A stretch of DNA of 32,063 bases from Halorubrum halodurans (GTDB lineage Archaea > Halobacteriota > Halobacteria > Halobacteriales > Haloferacaceae), in assembly GCF_002252985.1 (NCBI RefSeq), contig NZ_NHPJ01000093.1, positions 1 through 32,063 of the forward strand, written 5' to 3'. The notes under the pieces are model-generated. The model ran no database searches and was not told the origin of the DNA. It was given only the letters and a program-made list of their open reading frames with translations. Below are positions 1-9,260 of this stretch, piece after piece; within the stretch, counting starts at the first letter, position 1; each line of letters opens with the position of its first letter. The position numbers were made by a program, and so were the translations under genes.

Positions 1-1
1 C

Positions 2-82
2 GACCAGACCGACGACGCCGACGAGGCCGACCAGACCGACGACGCCGACGAGGCCGACCAGACCGACGACGCCGACGACGCG
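2..82. repeat. 27-bp in-frame tandem repeat, 3 copies, within the DHH-like gene
   Basis: Three consecutive 27-bp units (2-28, 29-55, 56-82) encode DQTDDADEA, DQTDDADEA and DQTDDADDA. The first two units are identical and the third differs only near its end. More copies may lie outside the left edge. The tract probably forms an acidic, disordered linker before the OB domain. Confidence 0.9.
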
Positions 83-1582
83 GAGTACGAGCGCGTCGAC
101 GTCGAGGCCCTTCCCGATCTCGTCGGCGAGACGGTCCGGCTGGAGGGCGAGGTCGTGAGCACGCGCCAGACGGGCGGGCCGACCATCTTCGAGCTCCGCG
201 ACGCGACCGGCGTCGTCGACGCCGCCGCGTTCGTCGAGCCCGGCGTCCGGGCGTACCCCGAGGTGGAGATCGGCGACGCGATCCGGATCGACGGCGAGGT
301 CGAGCGCCGCCGCGGCGACATCCAGGTCGAGACCGAGGCGCTCGCGGTGCTCGAGGGCGAGGAGGCCGAGGCGGTCCGCCGCCGGCTCGCCGAGGCGCTC
401 ACCGCGAAGGCCCGACCCGAGGGCCTCCAGCCGCTCGCGGGCGACGAGGCGGTCGCCGAACTCGGCGAGGGACTGCTCGACGCGGCGGAGGCCGTCCGAC
501 GGGCGGTCCTCGAGTCGCGGCCGATCGTGGTGCGTCACCCGGCCACCGCCGACGGCTACGTCGCCGGCGCGGCGGTCGAGCGGGCCGTGCTGCCGCTCAT
601 CCGTGACGAGCACGCGAAGAGCGACGCGGAGTACCACTACTTCACCCGCCGGCCGACGGAGGAGCCGGTGTACGACATGGACGCGGCGACGAACGACGTC
701 ACCCGCATGCTCCAGGACCGCGACCGGCACGACGAGAAGCTCCCGCTCTTCCTCCTCGTCGGCACCGGCTCGACCGTCGAGTCCGCCGACGGGCTCGACC
801 TGCTCTCCGTCTACGACGTGGAGGCGGTCGTCGTCGACGCCGCGGTCGCGGACCCCGAGACGCGCGAGCAGGTCGACACGCTCGTGTCGCCCGAGCTCGC
901 CGCGGTCGACGACGACCTCTCGACGGGTGCGCTCGTCGCGTCGCTCGCGTCCGCGGTCAACGACGAGATCCGCTCGGACCTCGTTCACCTGCCCGCCGTG
1001 AGCTACTGGACCGACGCGCCGGACCGCTACGTCGACCTCGCGCGCGACGCCGGCTACGACCGCGAACGGATCGCCGAGCTCCGCGAGGCGGTCGCGCTCG
1101 AGGCGTACTACCAGTCGTACCAGGACAAACGCGAACTCATCGCCGACCTGCTGTTCGAGGACGGCGGCGACCTCGCCGCGCACGTCTCCGAGCAGTTCCG
1201 CGAGAAGCTCGAGACGGAGCTCGAGACCGCGAGCGCGAACGTCGTCACCGAGTCCGTCGACGGCGTCGAGTTCGCGCTCCTCGACACCGACGAGTACACC
1301 CACCGGTTCGACTTCCCGCCGACGCCCCTGCTCCTGGACGACCTCCACCGTCGGCACGCGAACGGCGACCCGTTCGCGACGGTCGGCATCGGCACCGACG
1401 AGCTGTACGTCCGGTCGACCGCGGACCTCTCGGTGCGGGAGATCGCCGCCCGCGCCGACGAGATCGCCCCCGCGGCGGACGTCTCGACGGCCGGCCTTCG
1501 CGAGGGGAAGATCGGCTTCCTCTCCGGCGAGCGCGACGCCGTGGAGGACGCCGTCGTCGCCGCCATCGCCGAGCAGTTCTAG
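2..1582 (+). CDS. OB-fold / degenerate DHH-family (RecJ-like) protein, 5'-partial
   Basis: The reading frame is open to the left edge, so the N-terminus lies outside the window; the GTG at 155 is internal. In order one sees an acidic repeat tract (nt 2-82), an OB-fold nucleic-acid-binding domain (about nt 100-350) and a DHH-phosphoesterase-like region. The expected first metal motif (H-x-D-A-D-G) reads HPATADG near nt 535-558. The expected DHH triad reads VDAAVA near nt 832-849, so the catalytic aspartate and histidines are missing. Archaeal RecJ/GAN/Cdc45-like proteins include inactive members that act as structural partners in replication or repair. I infer a non-catalytic nucleic-acid-binding role. 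It ends 42 bp before the convergent ferredoxin gene. The family call is fairly confident; inactivity is an inference from the motifs. Confidence 0.75.
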   Translation, partial: DQTDDADEADQTDDADEADQTDDADDAEYERVDVEALPDLVGETVRLEGEVVSTRQTGGPTIFELRDATGVVDAAAFVEPGVRAYPEVEIGDAIRIDGEVERRRGDIQVETEALAVLEGEEAEAVRRRLAEALTAKARPEGLQPLAGDEAVAELGEGLLDAAEAVRRAVLESRPIVVRHPATADGYVAGAAVERAVLPLIRDEHAKSDAEYHYFTRRPTEEPVYDMDAATNDVTRMLQDRDRHDEKLPLFLLVGTGSTVESADGLDLLSVYDVEAVVVDAAVADPETREQVDTLVSPELAAVDDDLSTGALVASLASAVNDEIRSDLVHLPAVSYWTDAPDRYVDLARDAGYDRERIAELREAVALEAYYQSYQDKRELIADLLFEDGGDLAAHVSEQFREKLETELETASANVVTESVDGVEFALLDTDEYTHRFDFPPTPLLLDDLHRRHANGDPFATVGIGTDELYVRSTADLSVREIAARADEIAPAADVSTAGLREGKIGFLSGERDAVEDAVVAAIAEQF

Positions 1583-1624
1583 GCCGACCGTCGCCCGTCG
1601 TCGGTCCCCGTCACGCCGCGGCTT

Positions 1625-2287
1625 TCACTCCGAGGTCGCCCGCCGGAACGGGCCGGGGGGCAGCCGGAGCTCGTCGAGTTCGGGAAGGTGTTTGACGTTG
1701 AAGACGACCTTCAGCTCGTCGGAGAGCGGGTAGCCGTTACACGAGAGCCGGAAGCCGCGCTCGGCGTGTTCCTCGGAGAGGATGTGGTTCGCGGGCTGGG
1801 AGAGCTCGCCCTCGACGAGGTAGACGGCACAGTTCGCACACGCGCCGCCGCGACACGAGAAGGGCCAGGAGAAGCCGCGGTTCTCGGCGGCCTCGAGCAG
1901 GCTCTCGTCGGGCTCGACGAGGAGGCGGCCGTGGTCCGCCGGGGCGAGGTCGGCGTCGGCGGCCTTCGCGAAGAGGTCGGCGTCGGCGAGGTCCCAGCCG
2001 CGGTCGGCGACCGCCTCGTAATCGAGGAACTCCACCCGGATCGAGCCGGTTCCCTCCCCCTCGGTGAGGTCGATGTCGGCCGGGTCGGGTCCGTCGGCGC
2101 CGTTCGGTCCCGAGCCGTTGAGGTCGCGCTCGGAGAGCTCCCGGTAGGCGCGTCTGACCAGTTGGAACTCCTCGACCGACCCGCCCGTGTCGGGGTGTGC
2201 CTCCTTCACGCGCTCGCGGTAGGCCCGTTCGACGTCGGCGTCGTCCGCGTCCTCGTCGAGATTCAACACGTCGAACGGGGAGACCAT
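1625..2287 (-). CDS. J-domain / 2Fe-2S ferredoxin fusion protein
   Basis: A 220-residue protein with two domains. Residues 1-55 form a DnaJ-type J-domain with the diagnostic HPD tripeptide at 31-33. Residues 80-210 form a plant-type [2Fe-2S] ferredoxin with ligands Cys145, Cys150, Cys153 (C-x4-C-x2-C) and Cys183. An acidic, Gly/Asn-rich linker joins them. Haloarchaeal ferredoxins are abundant low-potential electron carriers for 2-oxoacid oxidoreductases and nitrite or glutamate metabolism. J-domains stimulate Hsp70 (DnaK) ATPase, so the fusion may couple cluster insertion or folding to DnaK. It is cytoplasmic (no signal peptide). A TATA-like element lies about 31 nt upstream of the ATG. The divergent neighbour is the CobW GTPase gene. 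Confidence 0.88.
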   Translation of the reverse strand: MVSPFDVLNLDEDADDADVERAYRERVKEAHPDTGGSVEEFQLVRRAYRELSERDLNGSGPNGADGPDPADIDLTEGEGTGSIRVEFLDYEAVADRGWDLADADLFAKAADADLAPADHGRLLVEPDESLLEAAENRGFSWPFSCRGGACANCAVYLVEGELSQPANHILSEEHAERGFRLSCNGYPLSDELKVVFNVKHLPELDELRLPPGPFRRATSE

Positions 2288-2309
2288 CCGGTGTCGGATC
2301 TACCCGATC

Positions 2310-2327
2310 GAGACACATAAACGTCTC
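2310..2327 (-). promoter_or_regulatory. Promoter of the J-ferredoxin gene with TATA inside an inverted repeat
   Basis: Read on the minus strand, a TTTATG element (2316-2321) is centred about 31 nt upstream of the ATG at 2287. It is flanked by perfect 5-bp arms, GAGAC (2310-2314) and GTCTC (2323-2327). The arms enclose the TATA element exactly, as expected for an operator that blocks TBP, although no regulator is identified here. Confidence 0.5.
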
Positions 2328-2452
2328 ACAACCGTCGCCCGCCGCCGGTATCCCGAGGGATATGCTACGTGATCGCCGCGGGTGTCGTGTCCGCCCGGAG
2401 ATCCGACCGATCGATCGTTTCATACCCTCGGCACGGTTGGGTACGTGTAGCC

Positions 2453-3619
2453 ATGCCACGCGACGAGCGGATCCCCGTCACCGTCCTCAGCGGGTACCTC
2501 GGCGCCGGGAAGACGACGCTCGTGAACCACCTGCTGGAGACCCCCGGTGACCGGCGGATCGCCGTGATCCTGAACGACATGGGCGAGGTGAACGTCGACG
2601 CGGAGCTCATCGCGCGCGAGAACGACGAGGAGGGCGTGATCGACCTCTCGAACGGCTGTATCTGCTGTCGGCTCCAGGACGACCTGTTGACGGAGGCGAC
2701 CGCGCTCGCGGACTCCCGCGAGTTCGACTACCTCCTCGTCGAGTCCTCGGGCATCTCGGAGCCGATCCCGGTCGCGCGGGCGTTCCTCGAGGGGACGGAG
2801 GACTCGGCGATCGATCCGACGGAGCGGTTCCGGCTGGACACGACGGTGACCGTCCTCGACACGTACGGCTTCTGGAAGGAGTTCGACGCGGGCGCGGACC
2901 TGCCGGGCGGCGGGAACGCCGGGGCGGACGCGGACCGGCCGCTCGCCGACGTGCTCGTCGAGGGGATCGAGTTCTGTGACGTCCTGTTGTTGAACAAGAC
3001 CGACATGGTCCCCGACGACGTGCTGGACCGGATCGAGTCGGTGGCCGAGCGGCTCGGCCCCCGCGCCGAGCGGGTCCGGACGACCTACTCCGAGGTCGAC
3101 CCCGAGCGCGTGCTCGACACGGGGCGGTTCGACTTCGAGGAGGCGAGGCGCTCGGCGGGCTGGAAGCGCGCGATAGCCGAGAGCGAGGCGGAAGGCGGCG
3201 ACGGCGACGGTCACGCACACGGCGGCGAGGGGGCACGCGGCGGCCACCCGCACGACCACACGGAGGGCGCGGCGGCCGCCCACGGCGTCGACTCGTTCGT
3301 CTACCGGAGCGACGACCCGTTCGCGCCGGGGGCGTTCGCGGACTGGCTCGACGACTGGGACGGCGCCGTGATCCGCGCGAAGGGGTTCGTCGCCGTCGCG
3401 GGCTCCGACGAGGTGATCGGCGTGAGCCAGGCCGGTCCGTCGGTCCAGGCCGGTCCGATCGGCGAGTGGGATCCCGACGACGACCGCCGGACGCGACTCG
3501 TCCTCATCGGCGAGGGCATGGACGAACCCCGGCTGCGGGCGGAGCTCGACGATCTGACGGCCGGGAGCGTCGCGGACGGGAGCGACGACCGGACCGCCGA
3601 GGACGTCTTCCCGATCTGA
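2453..3619 (+). CDS. CobW/COG0523-family GTPase, putative metallochaperone
   Basis: A 388-residue G3E GTPase. The ATG at 2453 is chosen because the conserved N-terminus (IPVTVLSGYLGAGKTT) follows directly; the frame extends upstream, but that part is not conserved-looking. Visible motifs are the P-loop GYLGAGKTT at 14-22, the family metal motif C-I-C-C at 69-72, a switch segment ESSGISEP near 104 and the guanine motif NKTD. A His-rich stretch at about residues 250-277 probably binds Zn or Co, and a CobW C-terminal domain follows. COG0523 proteins deliver metals, often zinc under starvation, to client enzymes. A TATA-like TTTCATA lies about 32 nt upstream of the start. The client is unknown; no cobalamin gene is nearby, so a cobW name is not given. 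Confidence 0.9.
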   Translation: MPRDERIPVTVLSGYLGAGKTTLVNHLLETPGDRRIAVILNDMGEVNVDAELIARENDEEGVIDLSNGCICCRLQDDLLTEATALADSREFDYLLVESSGISEPIPVARAFLEGTEDSAIDPTERFRLDTTVTVLDTYGFWKEFDAGADLPGGGNAGADADRPLADVLVEGIEFCDVLLLNKTDMVPDDVLDRIESVAERLGPRAERVRTTYSEVDPERVLDTGRFDFEEARRSAGWKRAIAESEAEGGDGDGHAHGGEGARGGHPHDHTEGAAAAHGVDSFVYRSDDPFAPGAFADWLDDWDGAVIRAKGFVAVAGSDEVIGVSQAGPSVQAGPIGEWDPDDDRRTRLVLIGEGMDEPRLRAELDDLTAGSVADGSDDRTAEDVFPI

Positions 3620-3621
3620 AC

Positions 3622-4797
<1,176 letters not shown>

Positions 4798-4798
4798 G

Positions 4799-5707
4799 TC
4801 ATTTCTGTTGGATCGCGAACGTCTCCAGGAGCGGTTTCCGGAAGAGGATCATGAGCGCCAGCGGGGGCAGAAGCGTCAGCACCGAGCCGGCCATCACGAG
4901 CGACCAGGAGAGCTGCCCGCCCTGAACGTCGCCCTGAAGCAGCTGTAAGCCCACCTGCGCGACCTGGTTCGCCTCCGAGTCGATGATCACCAGCGGCCAG
5001 AGGTACTGGTTCCACGCGTAGACGAACATGATGATCGAGACGCCGACGAGGACGCCGCGCGACATCGGGACGAGCACGCGGAGGGTGAACTTCAGCGGCC
5101 CCACCCCGTCCAGCTTGGCCGTCTCGACGATCGACGTCGGGATCGAGAGGAAGTGCTGTCGCAGGATGAAGACGGTCGTCGCGCTCGCGATGTACGGCAC
5201 CGTGATCGCGAGCAGGCTGTTGCTCCAGCCGAGGTCGTTCATCAGCTGGAACAGCGGGACGAACCGGACCGGGACGGGCAGGAGCAGCGTGAACAGGACG
5301 AAGAGGAACACGAGATCCTTGTACGGAACCCGGTAGTAGACGATCGCCACCGCGGCCAGCACCGAGACGACGAGCTTGCCGACGACGACGACGACCGACA
5401 TGAGAAGCGAGTTCCACATGAACCGGGCGAAGCCGTAGTCGACGATCGCCTCGCGGTAGTTCTCGACCGCGTACGTCCCCGGCAGCAGGTCGGGCAGGCT
5501 CGTCACGATCCCCTGCTGTTTCGTGCTCACGACGACCGCGACGAGGATCGGAAAGAGGACGAGCCCCGCCAGGAGCCAGAGCTGGACGTGGACCCCGGCG
5601 GCGCCGAGGTCCGCCGTCGACTCGGTCGTTTCCGTCCCCGCCCCGCGGCCGAGCGCCGCACGAGCCGACTCGAACCGCCGTTTCGCGTACTGGATCGCGC
5701 CCGTCAT
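4799..5707 (-). CDS. ugpE: ABC transporter permease, UgpE/MalG type
   Basis: A 302-residue inner-membrane permease with about six hydrophobic segments. The cytoplasmic EAA loop that docks on the ATPase reads KLDGVGPLKFTLRVLVP. The ATG at 5707 lies one base after the stop of the upstream permease (5709-5711). A GTG at 5716 in the same frame would add three residues and give an 8-base overlap; both fit translational coupling. A short charged N-terminal extension precedes the first membrane helix. Together with the 5709-6593 gene it forms the heterodimeric channel of the importer. Confidence 0.88.
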   Translation of the reverse strand: MTGAIQYAKRRFESARAALGRGAGTETTESTADLGAAGVHVQLWLLAGLVLFPILVAVVVSTKQQGIVTSLPDLLPGTYAVENYREAIVDYGFARFMWNSLLMSVVVVVGKLVVSVLAAVAIVYYRVPYKDLVFLFVLFTLLLPVPVRFVPLFQLMNDLGWSNSLLAITVPYIASATTVFILRQHFLSIPTSIVETAKLDGVGPLKFTLRVLVPMSRGVLVGVSIIMFVYAWNQYLWPLVIIDSEANQVAQVGLQLLQGDVQGGQLSWSLVMAGSVLTLLPPLALMILFRKPLLETFAIQQK

Positions 5708-5708
5708 C

Positions 5709-6593
5709 TCAGGCACCGTAGTAGGAGTACTCCTCGGTCAGTCTGAACTGGACGGCCATCAGGACGGCCACCACGAGGAACAACACGACCGACTTCGCCG
5801 AGGCGGTCCCGAAGTTGAAAAACGAGAACGCCTCCCGATAGAGGTCGAATATCAGAACGTTCGTCGCGTTCGAGGGGCCGCCGCTCGTCAGCAGGTCGAC
5901 GAACGCGAACGTGCCGAAGAACGCGTAGATCGTGTCGATGATCACGAGGAAGAACAGCGTCGGCGTCATGATCGGGACGTACACCGAGACGAGCCGCCGG
6001 AGCCGCCCGACGCCGTCGATCTCGGCGGTCTCCGTGAGCGCGTCCGGGACGTTCTTCATCGCCGCGATCATGAAGATCACGTTGTAGCCGATCTGTTTCC
6101 AGATCGCCGCGAGCGCCACCACGACGAACGCCTGCGGCCCGTCGTTGAACCAGTCGAGTTCGATCCCGAGCGCCTCGATCGGTCCGGTGAGAACGCCGAG
6201 CGTCGGGTGAACCATGAACAGGAACACGAGCGCGCCGACGGCGGGGGGCAACGCGTACGGCCAGATCACGGAGATCAGGTACCAGCCCTGTCCGGCGTCG
6301 ACCTCGTGGATGAGGAAGGTGAGGTACAGCGAGACGGCGATCACCCCGACCACCACGATCGCCGCGAAGACCACGGAGATCAGCACGCTGGAGTGGTACT
6401 CGGGGTTCCCGAGCAGCGACACGTAGTTCTCCAGCCCGACGAACTCCGGCGCGCGGCCGAAGCCGGACTCGAAGAAGCTGGTCCGGAACGCGAGCGCGGT
6501 CGGATAGTACAGGAAGACGGCGGAGACGATCGCCGTGGGCGCGAGAAGCAGCGCCGCCTCCAGCCGGCCGTCGAATATCTCTCGTGTGGACAT
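5709..6593 (-). CDS. ugpA: ABC transporter permease, UgpA/MalF type
   Basis: A 294-residue membrane protein. The N-terminal hydrophobic segment (LEAALLLAPTAIVSAVFLYY) and several further helices match the short MalF/UgpA-type permeases. The EAA loop reads EIDGVGRLRRLVSVYVP. It follows the binding-protein gene by 18 bases and precedes the partner permease by one base, so the genes are almost certainly co-transcribed. Confidence 0.88.
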   Translation of the reverse strand: MSTREIFDGRLEAALLLAPTAIVSAVFLYYPTALAFRTSFFESGFGRAPEFVGLENYVSLLGNPEYHSSVLISVVFAAIVVVGVIAVSLYLTFLIHEVDAGQGWYLISVIWPYALPPAVGALVFLFMVHPTLGVLTGPIEALGIELDWFNDGPQAFVVVALAAIWKQIGYNVIFMIAAMKNVPDALTETAEIDGVGRLRRLVSVYVPIMTPTLFFLVIIDTIYAFFGTFAFVDLLTSGGPSNATNVLIFDLYREAFSFFNFGTASAKSVVLFLVVAVLMAVQFRLTEEYSYYGA

Positions 6594-6611
6594 CGGTTCG
6601 ATCGACCTCGA

Positions 6612-7964
6612 TCACTCGTAGTAGTCGCTCAGGACGGCCTCGACCTCCGATTTCATCGCCTCGATCTCCGAGCCGACGTCGTCGGCGTTGATGACGTCGA
6701 CCGACTTGTTCTGGATCACCGTCTGGACGTTGCGGGCCGGACCGAGAAGCGCCCGCTTCGTGGCGGGATCGGAGGCGTCGCCGTTCCGGAGCTGCCGGAG
6801 CGCGACGTTGTACATCGGGTTCTCCTCGAACCACCCCTCCTCCCGGAGCGAGTCGACGGACGGCTGGGTGATCGGGTAGTACCCCGACCCCTTGTGCCAC
6901 GTCGTCTGGACGTCGGGCTGGGCCATGTACCGGAGCAGGCGCCCGATCTCCTCGTACCGGTCGTCGGGCAGTCCCTCGGGGACGTAGAAGGACGCCCCGC
7001 CGATGACCGGCCCGACTCGCGTGTCGCTGATTCCGGGATACGGCGCGGCGTCGACGGTGAAGTCCTCGGAGTCGGCGATCAGCCCCGCGACCGACGCCGT
7101 GCTCGTGAGGACCATCGCGGCCTCCTCCTCGATGAAGAGCGAGGTCGCCTCGCCCCACGCCTCGATCCCCGGATTGGTGTAGAGGCCGTCGTCGGCCATC
7201 CCCTTCCACCACTCGTAGAGGTCGTGGACGGCGTCGGGCGTGTAGAACGTCGAGGGGTCGCCCGCGTGGCCGTTCTCCGCGTCGGTCATCAGCTCTCCCT
7301 CGAAGCCGTACCACGTCTCGACGAACCAGACGTGGTTCGGCCAGGTGATCCCGTACTGGGTGACGCCCTCGTCGACGAGCGTCTCGGAGGCGGACCGGAC
7401 CTCCGCGAGCGTGCTCGGCGGGTCGTCCGGATCGAGCCCCGCCTCCTCGAAGGCGTCGCGGTTGATGTACATGATCGCGTTCGAGTTGTTGAAGGGGAGC
7501 GAGGCGAGCTCCCCGTCGACGGTGAAAAACTCGGTCACGTTGTCGAGGAAGACGTCCGTGTCGAAGCCGTCGGGGAGGATCTCGGCGACCGGTCGGACCC
7601 GGTCGGTGTCGAACACCTGTTGGGCGAACAGGCTGTCGACCTGGAACATGTCCGCGACGTTCCCCGAGTCGAACGCCGCGAGGGTGTTCGTCAGGACGTT
7701 CTCGTAGGAGTCCTGGAACTCCATGTTCGCCGCGATGCCGTGTTCGTCCTCGAAGCTCGCCGCGATCGAGTCGAGCGTCTCGCCGTTGGTGCCGCCCATG
7801 GCGTGCCACGCCGTGAGTTCCTCTGCGACCGGCGAGAACTCCGCTCCGCTCCCGCCTCCACCCGTACAGCCCGCCAGCCCGGTCGCCGCGGCCAGCGCCG
7901 CTCCGGTCGTGGCTAGCGTGTCTCGGCGTGAGATCCCGCGCGTCGCGTCGGTGTTCGACGTCAT
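6612..7964 (-). CDS. ugpB: Extracellular solute-binding lipoprotein (UgpB-like), Tat-exported
   Basis: A 450-residue binding protein. The N-terminus has a twin-arginine motif (SRRDTL, 12-17), a hydrophobic stretch and a lipobox LAGC with Cys33, followed by a Gly-rich linker. This is the usual haloarchaeal arrangement of Tat translocation and lipid anchoring outside the membrane. The body resembles family 1 carbohydrate/glycerol-3-phosphate binding proteins, for example AWHAMGGTNGETLDSIAASF near the start and the conserved NNSNAIMYIN segment. It is followed directly by two permeases and an ATPase. The promoter carries a TATA element 27 nt before the ATG and an adjoining palindrome. Glycerol 3-phosphate or a glycerophosphodiester is the likely ligand, inferred mainly from the neighbouring phosphodiesterase. 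Confidence 0.88.
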   Translation of the reverse strand: MTSNTDATRGISRRDTLATTGAALAAATGLAGCTGGGGSGAEFSPVAEELTAWHAMGGTNGETLDSIAASFEDEHGIAANMEFQDSYENVLTNTLAAFDSGNVADMFQVDSLFAQQVFDTDRVRPVAEILPDGFDTDVFLDNVTEFFTVDGELASLPFNNSNAIMYINRDAFEEAGLDPDDPPSTLAEVRSASETLVDEGVTQYGITWPNHVWFVETWYGFEGELMTDAENGHAGDPSTFYTPDAVHDLYEWWKGMADDGLYTNPGIEAWGEATSLFIEEEAAMVLTSTASVAGLIADSEDFTVDAAPYPGISDTRVGPVIGGASFYVPEGLPDDRYEEIGRLLRYMAQPDVQTTWHKGSGYYPITQPSVDSLREEGWFEENPMYNVALRQLRNGDASDPATKRALLGPARNVQTVIQNKSVDVINADDVGSEIEAMKSEVEAVLSDYYE

Positions 7965-7988
7965 GCGACCGAAGGTGACGAAAGCCGA

Positions 7989-8009
7989 CTAAAAGCCTCT
8001 GCTAAGAGG
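7989..8009 (-). promoter_or_regulatory. Leaderless-type promoter of ugpB with adjacent palindrome
   Basis: On the minus strand TTTTAG (7989-7994) is centred about 27 nt upstream of the ATG at 7964. Directly upstream, over the BRE position, lies CCTCT-GCTA-AGAGG (7996-8009) with perfect 5-bp arms and a 4-nt centre. It is a good candidate operator for substrate- or phosphate-responsive control. Confidence 0.55.
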
Positions 8010-8032
8010 TCTACGGACGAATCCGAGCCCTA

Positions 8033-8099
8033 CGGAGCGATGGAAGCGACACCGACCGATCGGAGCGGTACGGCCCCGTTCGAGTCCCACGGAGCGGTA
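8033..8099. repeat. Three short direct repeats (CGGAGCGR) spaced 28-29 bp
   Basis: CGGAGCGA is at 8033-8040, CGGAGCGGTA at 8061-8070 and CGGAGCGGTA again at 8090-8099. The starts are 28 and 29 bp apart, in the non-coding gap between ugpQ and ugpB. A second TATA-like run (minus strand AATATATA, about 8098-8106) lies beside the last copy. Confidence 0.6.
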
Positions 8100-8167
8100 T
8101 ATATTCCTCCGGTCGCGGCCGTCTCGGCCGAGCGCGACCGCCCGGATCGAGACTCTCCTCCGTCCGA

Positions 8168-9175
8168 TCACGGCCGGCGATCGAGCAGCCCCGCGTAGTC
8201 GGCGATGACCCCGTCGACGCCGACCGCCGCGAGCCACCGGGCCTCGTACCACGTCTCGACCGTCCAGACGTTCACCGCGCGACCCTCGGCGTGGGCGGTC
8301 TCGACGAGGTCGACGCCCCCGGTTCCCCCGTCGGCGGCGATGGGCGTCCCCCGAACGAGGTCGATCGGCGGGTGGACCGCCTCGGCGTCGTGCTCGCGGG
8401 CGATCGCCAGGCCGTCCTCGACCGACCCGGACAGGATCGGCGCGACCGGGTACGAGGAGGCCTCGCGGGCCGCCGCCAGCGCGCCCTCACAGAACGACGA
8501 GAGGAGGACCGCGTTGTCGTGTTCGTCGAGGACCGAACACACGCGCTCGACGAACGGTCGCCAGGCCGCGGTCCGCTCCGCCAACACCTCCCCCGAGAGC
8601 GTCTCTCCGGGGCGCAGGTCGGCGCGGCCGGGGTTCTTCAACTCGACGTTCACGCCGACGTCGGCGGGCACCGCCGCGAGCAGCTCCCCTAAGAGCGGGA
8701 CCGTCTCGCCGCTGCCGAGCACCTCGGCGTCGGTGACGGTGCCGGTGTCCGTCTCCCAGACGACCCCCTCGGCGTCGGTGAGCCCGAGCGCGCCGCCGGC
8801 ACGTCCCGCGAGCCGGTCGTCGTGGAAGGCGACGACGTCGCCGTCGGCGGTCGGGACGACGTCGACCTCGACGAGATCCGCCCGACGGGGCTCCGGGACG
8901 TCACGGCCCGCGGCCGAGGCGGCCGCGGCGACGGTGTTCTCGGGATTCTCGCCGGCGAATCCCCGGTGTGCGATGAGCGTGAGGTCGCCGTCGGCTCCCG
9001 GCTCGGGCGGCTCGAAGGCGTCCGCCGGGATCCCGCCGTCGGCGTACGCGAGGCCGAGCGCGCCCGTCGCGGCGAGGCCGGCGGTCCCCGCGAGGAGGGC
9101 TCGCCGCCGCGCGCGAGGTCGGCTCGCGGTCGCGGACGAAGCGTCGGCGGGCGAGTCGTCGTCGGATCGGGTCAT
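8168..9175 (-). CDS. ugpQ: Glycerophosphodiester phosphodiesterase, Tat-exported
   Basis: A 335-residue GDPD-family enzyme that hydrolyses glycerophosphodiesters to glycerol phosphate and an alcohol. The ATG at 9175 gives an N-terminus with a twin-arginine-like RARRRALLAG (about 21-30) and a hydrophobic segment ending in AYADG, so it acts outside the cell. Catalytic motifs are visible: HRGFAGENPEN from His70, the metal ligands in VEVDV (Glu103, Asp105) and FHDD with His118. The C-terminal VNVWTVE and GVDGVIADYAG segments are typical of the family TIM barrel. It heads the minus-strand ugp-like set, with a 203-bp gap before ugpB that holds a separate promoter. Periplasmic or extracellular GDPD next to an UgpBAEC importer is a familiar functional pairing. 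Confidence 0.9.
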   Translation of the reverse strand: MTRSDDDSPADASSATASRPRARRRALLAGTAGLAATGALGLAYADGGIPADAFEPPEPGADGDLTLIAHRGFAGENPENTVAAAASAAGRDVPEPRRADLVEVDVVPTADGDVVAFHDDRLAGRAGGALGLTDAEGVVWETDTGTVTDAEVLGSGETVPLLGELLAAVPADVGVNVELKNPGRADLRPGETLSGEVLAERTAAWRPFVERVCSVLDEHDNAVLLSSFCEGALAAAREASSYPVAPILSGSVEDGLAIAREHDAEAVHPPIDLVRGTPIAADGGTGGVDLVETAHAEGRAVNVWTVETWYEARWLAAVGVDGVIADYAGLLDRRP

Positions 9176-9260
9176 GCGTCGTGGCTGTCGCGTCGCGGGC
9201 ATAGGGGCTGCTATGAACTCTCCCGAGGGGTCCGTACCGGGACGTACGGTCGCGGCGCGT

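Noticed and set aside
2..82. Tandem repeat at the left edge as a CRISPR or replication-origin repeat
   Set aside because: The units are 27 bp with no spacers, are in frame, and encode an acidic peptide continuous with the downstream OB domain.
5523..7916. A 797-codon open frame on the plus strand opposite the ugp genes
   Set aside because: Its product is rich in Arg, Asp, Val and His without domain structure, and the opposite strand holds well-defined ABC transporter genes. Long antisense frames are expected when third codon positions are almost all G or C.
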